64,000 nucleotides of DNA from G965279355 sp965279355 (GTDB lineage: Bacteria > Pseudomonadota > Alphaproteobacteria > CACIAM-22H2), in assembly GCA_965279355.1 (NCBI GenBank), contig OZ257155.1:3658001-3722000 (forward strand), given 5' to 3'. Of this stretch, positions 21,805 to 30,723 are shown in pieces. The position numbers were made by a program, and so were the translations under genes. Below the pieces are notes generated by a model. The model ran no database searches. It worked only from the letters and a program-made list of their open reading frames with translations, and was not told the DNA's origin. Numbering within the stretch: the first letter of the stretch is position 1; the number at the start of each line of letters is the position of its first letter.

Positions 21805-23221
21805 GGACAGCCGCCAGCCGCTGGTCCTGACGACAAGTGACGGCGGTGGCTTGCGGCTGGTCGCTGTCGACCGCCGCGCGGCGGCGGAAGGTCTGCATCC
21901 GGGACAGACACTCGCCGATGCGCGGGCTCTGGTCCCATATCTCCGCGCAGCCGAGGCGGAACCGGTCGCGGATGCGCGGGCCCTGGCGCAGCTTGCCGAC
22001 TGGTGCACACGCTACACGCCCTGGGCCGCCGTCGATGGCGCCCAGGAACTCTGCCTCGACATCAGTGGCTGCGCGCATCTCTTCGGCGGCGAAGCGAACC
22101 TCCTCGCCGACCTTCGGCAGCGATTGAGCAGGTTCGGCGTCGGGTCGCGCGCGGCCGTGGCCGACACACCGGCCGCCGCCTGGGCCTGGGCGCGGTATGG
22201 CGAGGGCATCACCCCGGCCTCCCATGAAGCTCTGCTGGCTCTACCGCTCGCCGGCCTGCGCCTACCCGAGGATACGGTGAGGGGAGTGCGCCGGCTCGGT
22301 CTTGAAACCATTGACGATGTGCGCCTGTTGCCGCGCGGTCCGCTGGCGGCACGGTTCGGCGATCTGCTGCTGCGCCGGCTCGACCTTCTCTCCGGTGTTG
22401 CGCGCGCACCCATCTCGCCGCGCCGTCCGCCGCCGAGCTGGCGCGTGCGTCTCGTCTTTGCCGATGGTATCGGCCGCCGCGAGGATATCGATGCGGCGCT
22501 CGATCAACTGTTGATCGAACTTGGCGCCGCGCTGGAAAAAAGCGGACAGGGCGCGCGCCGGCTGGATCTCGCTTTCTATCGGCTCGACGGCACGATGCAG
22601 GTCATCACTGTCGGCACCAGCCGCGCCACGCGCGACGCAAAACATCTGGCCCAGCTGTTCGCGGAAAAACTCGAAACGGTCGATCCCGGTTTTGGAATCG
22701 AGACAATGCTGCTGGGAGCCGTCGTCACCGGCGCGCTGGTGGCCCGTCAAATGGCGTTCTCGGCCGATGGCCCTAAAACAAACGAAGCGCTGGCACAGCT
22801 TGTCGATCGTCTCCGCAATCGTCTCGGCGAAACCCAGGTGATGCAGCTGGCGCCGGTGGCAAGCCACTGGCCGGAACGCGCGGCCCGCCGGGTTCTGTCG
22901 GCCCCGCGCGCGGCCGTCTGGCCAACGCATCTCCGCCGTCCCTTACGTCTGCTACCGCTTCCCGAAGCCATCGATACGACGTCATCTGTCCCCGACGGAC
23001 CGCCGCGCAGCTTTCGTTGGCGGCGGATGCAGCATCGCGTGACGCAGGCGCAAGGGCCCGAACGCCTGGCGCCGGAATGGTGGCGCGACCGCACCGGCAG
23101 CGCCACCCGCGACTATTATTGCCTGGAAGATGATGCGGGCCGCCGCTTCTGGGTCTATCGCGATGGATTGTATGGGAGCGGTAAGATACCCGCCTGGTAT
23201 CTGCACGGACTCTTCGCCTGA
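21734..23221 (+). CDS. imuB: ImuB, catalytically inactive Y-family polymerase homologue
   Basis: A 495-residue Y-family protein that acts as the adaptor between the beta clamp, ImuA and DnaE2 in SOS mutagenesis. It starts SRYVSLFLPTWPTD, where active Y-family polymerases have a metal-binding Asp in the first strand. The palm, little-finger and C-terminal regions are recognisable (ELCLDISGCAHLFGGE; FADGIGRREDID). The C-terminus (DYYCLEDDAGRRFWVYRDGLY) is the ImuB-specific tail. It overlaps imuA by 71 bases. dnaE2, normally the next gene, is instead about 7.5 kb downstream. Confidence 0.93.
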   Translation: MSRYVSLFLPTWPTDCRSRRHPLKDSRQPLVLTTSDGGGLRLVAVDRRAAAEGLHPGQTLADARALVPYLRAAEAEPVADARALAQLADWCTRYTPWAAVDGAQELCLDISGCAHLFGGEANLLADLRQRLSRFGVGSRAAVADTPAAAWAWARYGEGITPASHEALLALPLAGLRLPEDTVRGVRRLGLETIDDVRLLPRGPLAARFGDLLLRRLDLLSGVARAPISPRRPPPSWRVRLVFADGIGRREDIDAALDQLLIELGAALEKSGQGARRLDLAFYRLDGTMQVITVGTSRATRDAKHLAQLFAEKLETVDPGFGIETMLLGAVVTGALVARQMAFSADGPKTNEALAQLVDRLRNRLGETQVMQLAPVASHWPERAARRVLSAPRAAVWPTHLRRPLRLLPLPEAIDTTSSVPDGPPRSFRWRRMQHRVTQAQGPERLAPEWWRDRTGSATRDYYCLEDDAGRRFWVYRDGLYGSGKIPAWYLHGLFA

Positions 23222-23256
23222 CGGGAACCGGCTCCGCGCGAGAAAGTTTTAGAGTT

Positions 23257-23522
23257 ATGTCCAACGAATTGCCCCAGCGGCGCAATCGCATCTCTGCTGA
23301 CCGGACGGCGGCCATGCTGATTCCGCCAAATCCGACACTCGGGTCGCTACGACAACACGCCTCCGACTGCACGGCCTGCCCGTTTTTGCCGGCGCAACGC
23401 AGACCGTATTTGGTGAAGGGACCATCCGCGCGAAGCTGATGCTGGTCGGCGGGACGCCGGGTGCCACGATCGGGCGGTTTACCGCCGACCTGAAAGAAGC
23501 GGCAAAGGCGCTGGCGCGCTAA
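23257..23522 (+). pseudogene. Uracil-DNA glycosylase (UdgX/family 4-like) remnant
   Basis: An ATG-started frame encodes PTLGSLRQHASDCTACPF, the iron-sulfur N-terminal motif of family 4-type uracil-DNA glycosylases. It then shifts frame at a run of five T (23383-23387). In the new frame GATQTVFGEGTIRAKLMLVG and G-TPGA follow, the next family motif. This joins directly to RFTADLKEAAKALAR and a TAA, which resembles the end of the family. The whole catalytic core is missing. The gene is therefore broken by a one-base slip plus a large internal deletion. Its stop overlaps the end of the convergent marR gene. It follows imuB, so it may once have been a repair gene in the same neighbourhood. Confidence 0.8.
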
Positions 23523-23995
23523 TCAGACTCTTTTGTCCCGTTGCGCGGGAATTTCGCGCCGATCATGCGCAGGCTTTCGCGCAGGCGATCGAGTTGGCCG
23601 ATGCCGATGATCTGCAGCAGTTCGGATTCCATCTGGTCGACCCGCTCGTCGCATTTGGCCAGCACCGACACGCCCTTGCGAGTGAGCGCGGTCCGCAGGA
23701 TGCGGCGGTTGGCGGTGTCGGCGGTGCGGACGACCAGGCCATTGCGCTCCAGCGACTTGATCATCTCGTTCATGGTCTGCGGCGTGACCAGGAAGCGGCG
23801 TGCGAGATCGGCCGATGAAAAATTCTCGCGATGCGCCAGGATGCTGAGGATCGTGTACTGGATCGCCGTCAGACCAAAAGCCCGCAGGCGGCGATCCAGT
23901 TCGACGCGGATGCTGAGCGTGGCCATGCGGAGGAGATAACTCGTCCGCGTCGGACGCATCGCCGGAGCAACAGCTTGTGTGGCGGTGCGGGCCAA
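23519..23995 (-). CDS. MarR-family transcriptional regulator
   Basis: A 158-residue winged-helix regulator. The helix-turn-helix region is FSSADLARRFLVTPQTMNEMIKSLERNGLV (residues about 58-88) and the wing is DTANRRILRTALTRKG. The TTG at 23995 has GGGAG nine bases upstream. The ATG at 23959 would give 146 residues but lacks such a site. It is the last gene of a minus-strand series with DUF35, thiolase-like and enoyl-CoA hydratase genes (18-base gap to DUF35). It probably regulates that cluster in response to an acyl-CoA or aromatic ligand; this is inference. Confidence 0.85.
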   Translation of the reverse strand: MARTATQAVAPAMRPTRTSYLLRMATLSIRVELDRRLRAFGLTAIQYTILSILAHRENFSSADLARRFLVTPQTMNEMIKSLERNGLVVRTADTANRRILRTALTRKGVSVLAKCDERVDQMESELLQIIGIGQLDRLRESLRMIGAKFPRNGTKESD

Positions 23996-24013
23996 AAGTC
24001 TACGCTCCCGCGA

Positions 24014-24439
24014 TCAGCTCGGCTCGAACATCAGCAGATGCATGCCATCCGGCAGCGGCTGCCAGTAGGGCTTCACCTTCATGCCGATCTTCATCTGCTC
24101 TGCCGTGCAGTTGATGACATTGGCCAGCACGTTGACGCCTTCCTCCAGCGTCACCGTGGCAATGAAGTATGGCTCGTGGCCGCGGAACGGATCGCGCGCG
24201 CGGCGAACCGTGGTGTAGGTGAAAATCTCGCCCTTGCCGGACAGCTCGCGCCACTCCATGTCCTGCCGGCCGGTGAAAATGCTGACCGGGCGGGGATAGA
24301 ACTGGAACTTGCCGGACTTCTTGCAGTACTGCGCCATGATCTTCTTCTCGCGCGTGCCCTCCCAGTAGGGCTTCGAGAAGCTGCGCGGCTTGACGGCATC
24401 GCGCTTGACGTCGCGGGTATCGTTCAATGTCTCGGCCAT
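24014..24439 (-). CDS. OB-fold (DUF35) acyl-CoA-associated protein
   Basis: A 141-residue protein of the zinc-ribbon/OB-fold DUF35 family, which partners thiolase-like or dehydratase enzymes and binds acyl-CoA. The rubredoxin-like zinc-ribbon region (MAQYCKKSGKFQFYPRP) keeps only one of the usual four cysteines, so zinc binding is probably lost. The OB-fold part (GEIFTYTTVRRARDPFRGHEPYFIATVTLEEGVNVLANV) is intact. It sits 10 bases downstream of the thiolase-like gene, the standard partner arrangement, and probably forms a complex with it. Confidence 0.85.
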   Translation of the reverse strand: MAETLNDTRDVKRDAVKPRSFSKPYWEGTREKKIMAQYCKKSGKFQFYPRPVSIFTGRQDMEWRELSGKGEIFTYTTVRRARDPFRGHEPYFIATVTLEEGVNVLANVINCTAEQMKIGMKVKPYWQPLPDGMHLLMFEPS

Positions 24440-24449
24440 GTGTGTGTCC

Positions 24450-25622
24450 TCACGCGTCCGGGGTCAGGATCATGACGGTGCTGGTCGCCCAGTTGCGGCC
24501 GTACGGAATGCCACCGATCCCCGTCACCATCGCATTCTTGGTGTTCTTCACCTGGCGCTTGCCGCCTTCGCCGAAGAGCTGGCGCACCGCCTCGATGAGA
24601 TTGGTGCCGCCGCCGGCAAGGCCGCACTGGCCGGCCGAGATTTGGCCGCCGCCGGTGTTGAGCGGAAGGCTACCGGTATGCGTCAGGTCGTTGTCGCGGA
24701 TGAACGCGCAGCCCTGGCCGAAGCCGCAGAAGCCGATCGCTTCCATCTGCAGCATGTTGGCGATGATGAAATCATCATACGGATGGAAGGAGGCGATATC
24801 CTTCGGCTTGAGGCCGGTCGTGGAAAACGCCTTCTGCCCTGCCGCGATATGGCCGCTCTGGGTCACATCGACGATGCTCTGGTCGGAGCGGAAATGGCTG
24901 CGCTCGCCATAACCGATCGGCACCACGAATTTCGACAGGCCCTTGCTCTTCGCCATCTTCTTGCTGGTGACCAGCAGGCCGCTGGCGCCGTCGCAGACCA
25001 TCACGCAATCGAGAAGACGAATCGGATCGGCGATCATGCGCGAGTTCAGATAGTCGTCGACGGTGATCGGCTTGCGCAGCTTCTCGCAGGCATTGTCGTT
25101 CAGCACGGCATGGCCGCGCTGCGCCACCGCCATCTTGCCCAGCGCCGCATAGTCCAGGCCATAGAGATGCTCATAGCGCTTCGACAGCAGGCCGAACGCG
25201 GTCGGCGGCCCGAGATAGCCGAGCGGCACCGTCCATTCGTTCTGAAAGCCGCGCGGGCGCGAGTTGTTTTCGGCAACCTGCGTGTCGGCGTAGAGGCAGA
25301 ACACCGTCGAGCACAGCCCGGCATCGATGGCGGCCGTGGCGCGGGCGAGGGCGCCCAGCGGCGACGAGCCACCGATATCGGTGGTCTGGCAGTAGTTGAG
25401 CTCAAGACCGAGGAAGTCGGACGATGCCTGCGACCAGAATGCATTTCCGGCGCCGGTCATCGAGCCGCTGAGCGCGAAGCCGTCGATCTCCTGTAGCTCA
25501 AAGCCGGTCTTCTCAAGCAGGGTGTCGAGAATCTCGGCGCCCAGCTCCCACACATCGCGGTCGCTCTTTTCGACGATCTTGGTCTCGGCGAAGCCGACGA
25601 TTGCTGAATCTTTCAAAGCCAT
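24450..25622 (-). CDS. Thiolase-like (SCP-x type) acyl-CoA acetyltransferase family protein
   Basis: A 390-residue thiolase-superfamily protein. The N-terminal half contains FLGLELNYCQTTDIGGSSPLGAL, where the usual nucleophile position appears not to be cysteine. The C-terminal half has LNTGGGQISAGQCG, in which Gln replaces the expected His of the NxHGG-type loop. It therefore belongs with the thiolase-like proteins that pair with DUF35 and may be a retro-aldolase or a non-canonical thiolase rather than a classical one. The DUF35 gene follows 10 bases later and the enoyl-CoA hydratase precedes it by 30 bases. Substrate is unknown. Confidence 0.85.
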   Translation of the reverse strand: MALKDSAIVGFAETKIVEKSDRDVWELGAEILDTLLEKTGFELQEIDGFALSGSMTGAGNAFWSQASSDFLGLELNYCQTTDIGGSSPLGALARATAAIDAGLCSTVFCLYADTQVAENNSRPRGFQNEWTVPLGYLGPPTAFGLLSKRYEHLYGLDYAALGKMAVAQRGHAVLNDNACEKLRKPITVDDYLNSRMIADPIRLLDCVMVCDGASGLLVTSKKMAKSKGLSKFVVPIGYGERSHFRSDQSIVDVTQSGHIAAGQKAFSTTGLKPKDIASFHPYDDFIIANMLQMEAIGFCGFGQGCAFIRDNDLTHTGSLPLNTGGGQISAGQCGLAGGGTNLIEAVRQLFGEGGKRQVKNTKNAMVTGIGGIPYGRNWATSTVMILTPDA

Positions 25623-25652
25623 GCGGTCCTCCCTTTAACCTAGGCGCGCCGA

Positions 25653-26474
25653 CTAGCGGCCGTCGCCCGACTTGCCGGGCTCGGCCAGACGCGCGGCGCG
25701 ATGCTCGACGAACGCCTTCAGGCGCTCGCGCGATTCGGCGCTGTGCACATTGGCGCCGAGGATCGATTCCACGAAGAGGCCGTCATCGTGCGACATGTCG
25801 TTGATGCGCGGCAGCGCGTTGCAGACCGCCCAGTTGGTATTCAGCGTGTTCTCGGCGATGCGCTTGGCAAGCGAGGTGGCGCGTTCCAGCGCCTGGCCCT
25901 TGGGCACCACGTACTGGCAGAGATTGGCGCGCTCGCCTTCGGCCGCCGTCAGCACACGACCGGTGAGCATCATGTCAGCCATACGAGCGTAGCCCATCAG
26001 GCGCTGAATACGGACCGTGCCACCGCCGCCGACGAAGATGCCGCGCTGGCCTTCGGGCAGGCCAAAGAAGGTGGTCTCATCGGCCACGCGGACGTGGACG
26101 GCCGATGCCAGTTCCAGCCCACCGCCGATGGTTGCGCCGTGCAGGGCAGCGACCCACGGAATTGGTCCACGCGAAATCAGATCGAAGGTACGGTGCCAGC
26201 GGCCCCGGCGACGCTTTTTGGGGGTGTTGGCGTCTTCCTGGTTACCCATCCACCCGGCGGCTTCCGCGAGGTCAAGACCGGCAGAGAAGTTGTCACCGTG
26301 GCCGAAGATCACGCCGCAACGCGCTTCCTGGGTGCCCTTGAAGACGGCGTCGCGGATGGCATGGTTCGTGGCATCGTTGATGGCATTGCGCTTGGCGGGC
26401 CGGTTCAGGCCAATGATGGCGACGTTGCCGTCCAGTTTGTAGGTGACGAGTTCTTCGCTCTTGGCATCGCTCAT
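25653..26474 (-). CDS. Enoyl-CoA hydratase/isomerase family protein
   Basis: A 273-residue crotonase-fold enzyme acting on an acyl-CoA. The oxyanion-hole segments are VIFGHGDNFSAGLDLAE and ALHGATIGGGLELASAVHVRVAD. LPEGQRGIFVGGGGTVRIQRLMG holds an acidic residue at a catalytic position. The basic KKRRRGRWHRTFD loop near residue 95 is less usual. The ATG at 26474 was chosen (GAAGAGAG upstream); the frame is open to 26705 but reads through the divergent promoter region. It heads the minus-strand hydratase-thiolase-DUF35-marR set and is divergent from an acyl-CoA synthetase gene. Confidence 0.9.
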   Translation of the reverse strand: MSDAKSEELVTYKLDGNVAIIGLNRPAKRNAINDATNHAIRDAVFKGTQEARCGVIFGHGDNFSAGLDLAEAAGWMGNQEDANTPKKRRRGRWHRTFDLISRGPIPWVAALHGATIGGGLELASAVHVRVADETTFFGLPEGQRGIFVGGGGTVRIQRLMGYARMADMMLTGRVLTAAEGERANLCQYVVPKGQALERATSLAKRIAENTLNTNWAVCNALPRINDMSHDDGLFVESILGANVHSAESRERLKAFVEHRAARLAEPGKSGDGR

Positions 26475-26720
26475 GGGGGCGTCTCTCTTCGCTTTGATTG
26501 AGTGGGCCGGTCCGGGGACGGCCCTTGTTTCTGACGGGCGCTTGGGTCTTGATGCTCCGGCACGCGACCGGCTATAAGGGGCGAGTATAAGGTTTACTGA
26601 TATAGGGATGGAAGCCCGGCGTAAACGCAAAAAACATCCGTACGGCCTCGTATCACAGCGCGTCCCACGGTTGCCAAAGCGCCCACTCCCTCCCGCCGCA
26701 CTCACGAAGGATTATTTGCG

Positions 26721-28856
26721 ATGACTGACAGCAAGACGAATGCCGGTAGCCGGGTTGCGACCGTTGAGCGGATCCTGCAGCCGAAATCGGTGGCCATTAT
26801 CGGCATTTCGTCGAAGCCGGGGACGGCGGGCCATACGGTACTCGGCAATCTCACGGTCAACGACTTCAAGGGCGACATCCATCTGGTCGGCCGCAGCGGC
26901 GGCGAGATCGAGGGGCGGAAGGTGCTGCCCGATATCGGCGCGCTACCGGAAGGCGTGGACCTCGCAATCTTCACCCTGCCGGCCAGCGGCGTGAAGGAAG
27001 CCATCGAAGGCTGCGTGAAGCGCAAGGTCGGCGCAGCGGTCATCTTCGCCTCGGGCTTCTCTGAGACCGGCAACGATGCAGCGCAGGAAGAACTCACGAA
27101 GATCGCGCGCGCGGGCAACCTCGCCCTGATCGGTCCGAATTGCCTTGGCTTCTCCAATCTCATCACCGGCTTCGCCTGCGGTTTCGCCAGTTCTTCAAAG
27201 ACCGGCGTGATGACGCCTGGCCAGGATCCGGCGGTCGCTATCATCTCGCAGAGCGGCGGTCTCATGGCGCATGTGAAGATGGGCCTGGACGCGCGCCAGA
27301 TTCAGTCGTCCTACACGATCTCGACGGGCAACGAAGCCGATCTCGGCGTCTCGGATTTCATCGATTACCTGGTCCAGGACAAGAATACGAACGGCATCGT
27401 CATCTATGCCGAAGACGTGCGGAACACTCAGGCCTTCCTGGCTTCGGCCAAGCGTGCGCGCGAGGCGGGAAAGCCGATCGTCCTCTATCACAGCGGGCGT
27501 GGCGCCAAGGCGAAGGAAGCGACCAAGTCGCATACCGGCGCCTTGACCGGCGACTACGCGACAATGGCGGTGATGGTCCGCCGCGCCGGCATCGCACTGG
27601 TCGATACGTTGGAAGAGGTGATCGACGTCACCGAAATCCTGCTGCGCTTCCCGGGGGCAGCGCCGACCAAGGGTGCCGGCATCCTCACCTTCTCGGGCGC
27701 CTTCTGCGCGATCGCATATGACTATTGCGAGATGGTCAATCTGGATGTGCCGCCGCTCTCCAAGGAGATCGAAGCGGAGCTTGCGCCGCAGCTTCCGGCC
27801 TATCTCCCTCCGCACAATCCGCTCGATCTTGGAACGCAGGCCATCTGGCAGCCGGAGCTGGTGGAAGTCGGCGCCAAGGCGCTGCTGAAGGACCCCGCGA
27901 CGGGCAGCGTGACCGTGTCGATCACGGCCGGCGGTCCCAATCACGCGGTCAAGTATTTGAAGGGCATCATCGAAGCGCAGAAGGTGGCGGGCAAGAAGCC
28001 CATCACGCTGTCGATCCTGGGCGACGGTTCGCCGCTGCTGCCGGAATTCATGGCGCTGGCGAAAGAGCATCGTGTGATTCTCTCCCGCTCCTCAGAGCGC
28101 GCGCTGCGCGCCATCGCGCAGGTGCATCGTTATGGTGAGTCGCTGGCGCAGCCGAAGGGCGTTGCTCCGAAGGCGATTTCGGGCCTGCCGAAGCTCGGCA
28201 GCGGCACGCAGCCGGAATATGTCGGCAAGCAGCTCCTTGCCGCGGCCGGTATCAAGATCCCGGCCGGCGGCCTCGCGAAGTCAGCCGACGAGGCGGTCGA
28301 GATTGCCAAGAAGGCCGGCTATCCGGTGGCGATGAAGGCGCAGGCGGCGGCGCTGGCGCACAAGACCGAAGCTGGCGGCGTCGCACTCAATCTCGCAGAC
28401 GATGCGGCAGTCCGTGCGACCTGGAAGTCAATGAGCGAGGGCGTTGCCCGCGTGCAGCCCGGGCTGAAGCTCGACGGCATGCTGGTCGAGAAGATGTCGG
28501 GCAAGGGCGTGGAGCTGATGATCGGCGCCCGCCGTGACAAGCAATGGGGTCCGGTGTTGCTGGTCGGCCTCGGCGGCATTTGGGTCGAGGCGATCGGCGA
28601 TGTGCGCCTGCTGCCGCCGGATCTGCCAGTTGACGAGATCGCCAAGGAAATCCGCCTGCTCAAGTCGGCGAAGATCCTCGGCAAGTTCCGCGGCGCGCCG
28701 GAGCGCGACGTGGAGGCGGTGGCGAAGGTGGTCGCCATGATCGGTCAGCTAATGCTGACGGTGCCGGAGATCATGGAAGTCGACATCAACCCGCTGGTCG
28801 TGCATGCCAAGGGCGAAGGTGTCACCGCGCTCGACGCGCTTTTCGTCACGAAGTAA
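26721..28856 (+). CDS. NDP-forming acetate--CoA ligase family (acyl-CoA synthetase)
   Basis: A 711-residue fused acyl-CoA synthetase of the NDP-forming type, which makes acyl-CoA from an acid, CoA and NTP through a phosphohistidine, or runs in reverse. Domains in order are the CoA-binding Rossmann fold (SVAIIGISSKPGTAGH, residues about 15-130), the succinyl-CoA-ligase-like domain (AIISQSGGLMAHV, with the phosphorylatable His near residue 270 in KSHTGALTGDY), and a C-terminal ATP-grasp (GYPVAMKAQAAALAHKTEAG to MEVDINPLVV). It is divergent from the hydratase-thiolase-DUF35 genes and probably activates the acid that they process. Exact substrate unknown. Confidence 0.92.
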   Translation: MTDSKTNAGSRVATVERILQPKSVAIIGISSKPGTAGHTVLGNLTVNDFKGDIHLVGRSGGEIEGRKVLPDIGALPEGVDLAIFTLPASGVKEAIEGCVKRKVGAAVIFASGFSETGNDAAQEELTKIARAGNLALIGPNCLGFSNLITGFACGFASSSKTGVMTPGQDPAVAIISQSGGLMAHVKMGLDARQIQSSYTISTGNEADLGVSDFIDYLVQDKNTNGIVIYAEDVRNTQAFLASAKRAREAGKPIVLYHSGRGAKAKEATKSHTGALTGDYATMAVMVRRAGIALVDTLEEVIDVTEILLRFPGAAPTKGAGILTFSGAFCAIAYDYCEMVNLDVPPLSKEIEAELAPQLPAYLPPHNPLDLGTQAIWQPELVEVGAKALLKDPATGSVTVSITAGGPNHAVKYLKGIIEAQKVAGKKPITLSILGDGSPLLPEFMALAKEHRVILSRSSERALRAIAQVHRYGESLAQPKGVAPKAISGLPKLGSGTQPEYVGKQLLAAAGIKIPAGGLAKSADEAVEIAKKAGYPVAMKAQAAALAHKTEAGGVALNLADDAAVRATWKSMSEGVARVQPGLKLDGMLVEKMSGKGVELMIGARRDKQWGPVLLVGLGGIWVEAIGDVRLLPPDLPVDEIAKEIRLLKSAKILGKFRGAPERDVEAVAKVVAMIGQLMLTVPEIMEVDINPLVVHAKGEGVTALDALFVTK

Positions 28857-28870
28857 TCGCGTCTGAAACA

Positions 28871-28900
28871 ACGCCGGCGCCTCGCGGCGCCGGCGTTTTC
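28871..28900. terminator. Bidirectional rho-independent terminator
   Basis: An 11-bp perfect stem, ACGCCGGCGCC and GGCGCCGGCGT, closes on TCGC. It is followed by TTTTC on the + strand and TTGTTTC on the minus strand. It sits between the convergent acyl-CoA synthetase and repeat-protein genes and can serve both. Confidence 0.9.
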
Positions 28901-28919
28901 TATTTCAGGACTGCGCCGT

Positions 28920-30566
28920 TCAGGCTTGCCATGCGCTGGCGAGCAGGGTCTGCAGGCCCTGGTCGGACGGTAGTTGTGCGTTGTAGGGATCGGACCCGCC
29001 ATAAGGGTTCGAAAACGCCGACATTGCGCTGACGAGCTGCTGGATTTCGCCGGTGTCGAGCACGCCGCCGTCGAGTGTCTGAATGGCCTGGAGCTGGTTG
29101 TTGGAGTCCAGGAACCAGTCGATCACATCGACATAGTTCGACGTGCCGTTGATGTCGATCCGCAGGTCGTTGCCGCGCTGCTGGAACCACAGGTCGTTGG
29201 CATCGATGCCGGCGGTAAACTGCAACGTGTTGGCGGCCCCGCCATTGTCGACGCTGCCGTTGACGATCTTGGTGCGGCCGTCGCGCAGGTCCACTTCGTA
29301 GATGTTCTCCATGCCGCCGCCGATCAGCGTGTTGACGCCACGGCCGGCCTCCAGCGTGTTGTAGTTACCGTTGGCCGACAGGAAGTTGATGCCGCTGCCG
29401 CCGATCAGCGTGCAGTCCCAGCCGTTCACGGTCAGGAACTGCGTGCCGCAGGCACCGGCAAACAGCGTGTTCTCGTTGCCGTTGGCGGTGAGATAGCCGA
29501 GGCTGCCGCCGCCAATGAGCACGCCATCGTTGCCGTTCACCGTAATGCTCTGCGTGCCGGTGTCTCCGGCCTGCGCCAGCGCGTTGTTGCCGTTGATGGT
29601 GATGAGGCCGGTTGAGCCGCCACCGACCACGACCCCGTCATTCCCGTCGATGGTGAGTGCCTGCGTGCCGTAATCGCCAGCGACGAGCAGGTTGTTGTTG
29701 CCCATGGCGTAGAGGCTGTTGTCGCCCTTGCCGCCGCCGATCAGTACACCGTCGTTGCCTTCGAGATACAGGACCTGGTCGGGACCGCTGGCGCCGCCGC
29801 AGCCGTAATAGGCGCTCTTGGGCGCGCAGCCCCAGCCGGAGCTGTAGTTCCAGGAGCCGCAGCCGTTCGACCAGCCGTAAGAGCCACATTCGCTGTAGGA
29901 CGACTGCGCGGTCGACGGAATCTCCGGCAGATCGACCGATGACACCAGCCGTTCGATATAGACGTCGGCACGGTGGCGATAGATATCGGCGTCGTAGACG
30001 GCCGGACCGCAACCGTTGCTGTTGCTGATCTTCGTGACGTCGCAACCGGCGACGGCGAGAATGTTGTTGTTGCCGTAGGCTGTGAGGGTGTTGGCGCCGG
30101 TGCCGCCAAGCAGCAGGCTGTCATTACCGAACACGGTCAGCGACTGATCGCCGTACGCGCCGCCCACCATCAGCGCGTGGTTGCCGTTGACGAGCATGAC
30201 GCTGCCCGAGCCCTTGCCGATGACAACGGCATCGTTGCCGTCGACCATGAAGGACTGGTTGCGACCGCTGCCGCCGATGAGCAGGGCGTCGTTGCCCGCG
30301 ACGTAGAGCTGCTGGCCGTTGCCGCTGCCGGCGATCAGCGTGTTGTCGTCGCCGTAAGCCGTAAGCACATCAGCGCCGGCGCCGCCCTTGAGGGTGTTGC
30401 CCCAGCCATTGGCGATCAGTGTGTCGATGCCGCCGCCGGTGCTGGCCGTCATCGTGTTGTTGTCGCCGTTGACGGTGAGTGTCTGCGGGGCGGTGCCCGC
30501 CTGCTTGATGGTCTGCCCGTCGACGGTGAGTTCGGTGTCGCCGCGAACGGTAATCGGTGTCGCCAT
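28920..30566 (-). CDS. RTX-like beta-roll repeat protein with a cysteine-rich insert
   Basis: A 548-residue protein without an N-terminal signal peptide, made of glycine/asparagine-rich repeats of 18-19 residues (for example GNDGVLIGGGSLGYLTAN). About eight repeats (residues about 33-172) are followed by an 80-90 residue insert rich in Ser, Tyr, Gly and Cys. Roughly seven more repeats follow (about 266-415). The C-terminal part (LQFTAGIDANDLWFQQRGND then DWFLDSNNQLQAIQTLDGG) matches the haemolysin-type calcium-binding related domain. This suggests calcium-dependent folding and type I secretion. No type I transporter genes lie in the window. The insert has six cysteines, unusual for this class. 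Function unknown. Confidence 0.78.
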   Translation of the reverse strand: MATPITVRGDTELTVDGQTIKQAGTAPQTLTVNGDNNTMTASTGGGIDTLIANGWGNTLKGGAGADVLTAYGDDNTLIAGSGNGQQLYVAGNDALLIGGSGRNQSFMVDGNDAVVIGKGSGSVMLVNGNHALMVGGAYGDQSLTVFGNDSLLLGGTGANTLTAYGNNNILAVAGCDVTKISNSNGCGPAVYDADIYRHRADVYIERLVSSVDLPEIPSTAQSSYSECGSYGWSNGCGSWNYSSGWGCAPKSAYYGCGGASGPDQVLYLEGNDGVLIGGGKGDNSLYAMGNNNLLVAGDYGTQALTIDGNDGVVVGGGSTGLITINGNNALAQAGDTGTQSITVNGNDGVLIGGGSLGYLTANGNENTLFAGACGTQFLTVNGWDCTLIGGSGINFLSANGNYNTLEAGRGVNTLIGGGMENIYEVDLRDGRTKIVNGSVDNGGAANTLQFTAGIDANDLWFQQRGNDLRIDINGTSNYVDVIDWFLDSNNQLQAIQTLDGGVLDTGEIQQLVSAMSAFSNPYGGSDPYNAQLPSDQGLQTLLASAWQA

Positions 30567-30702
30567 ATGTCCCCCTCGGATCGTTCTGATCCGCGCCTAG
30601 AGAAGCCTGACGGGACGATGCAACCGGGGCGGGAGTGCGGACTATGCGTTTTCGCACAAGGTTTGAGTGCTTGACCCCTTCGGAGTTTACTGGAATCAAT
30701 AA

Positions 30703-30717
30703 GAACAAACAGGGAAC
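30703..30717. promoter_or_regulatory. LexA (SOS) box upstream of dnaE2
   Basis: GAACAAACAGGGAAC fits the alphaproteobacterial LexA operator (GAAC-N7-GAAC on this strand). It ends six bases before the dnaE2 ATG at 30724. The flanking bases match those of the imuA box almost exactly, so the two promoters look like copies of one SOS promoter. The AGGG inside the box could double as the ribosome-binding site. Confidence 0.92.
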
Positions 30718-30723
30718 ATTATC

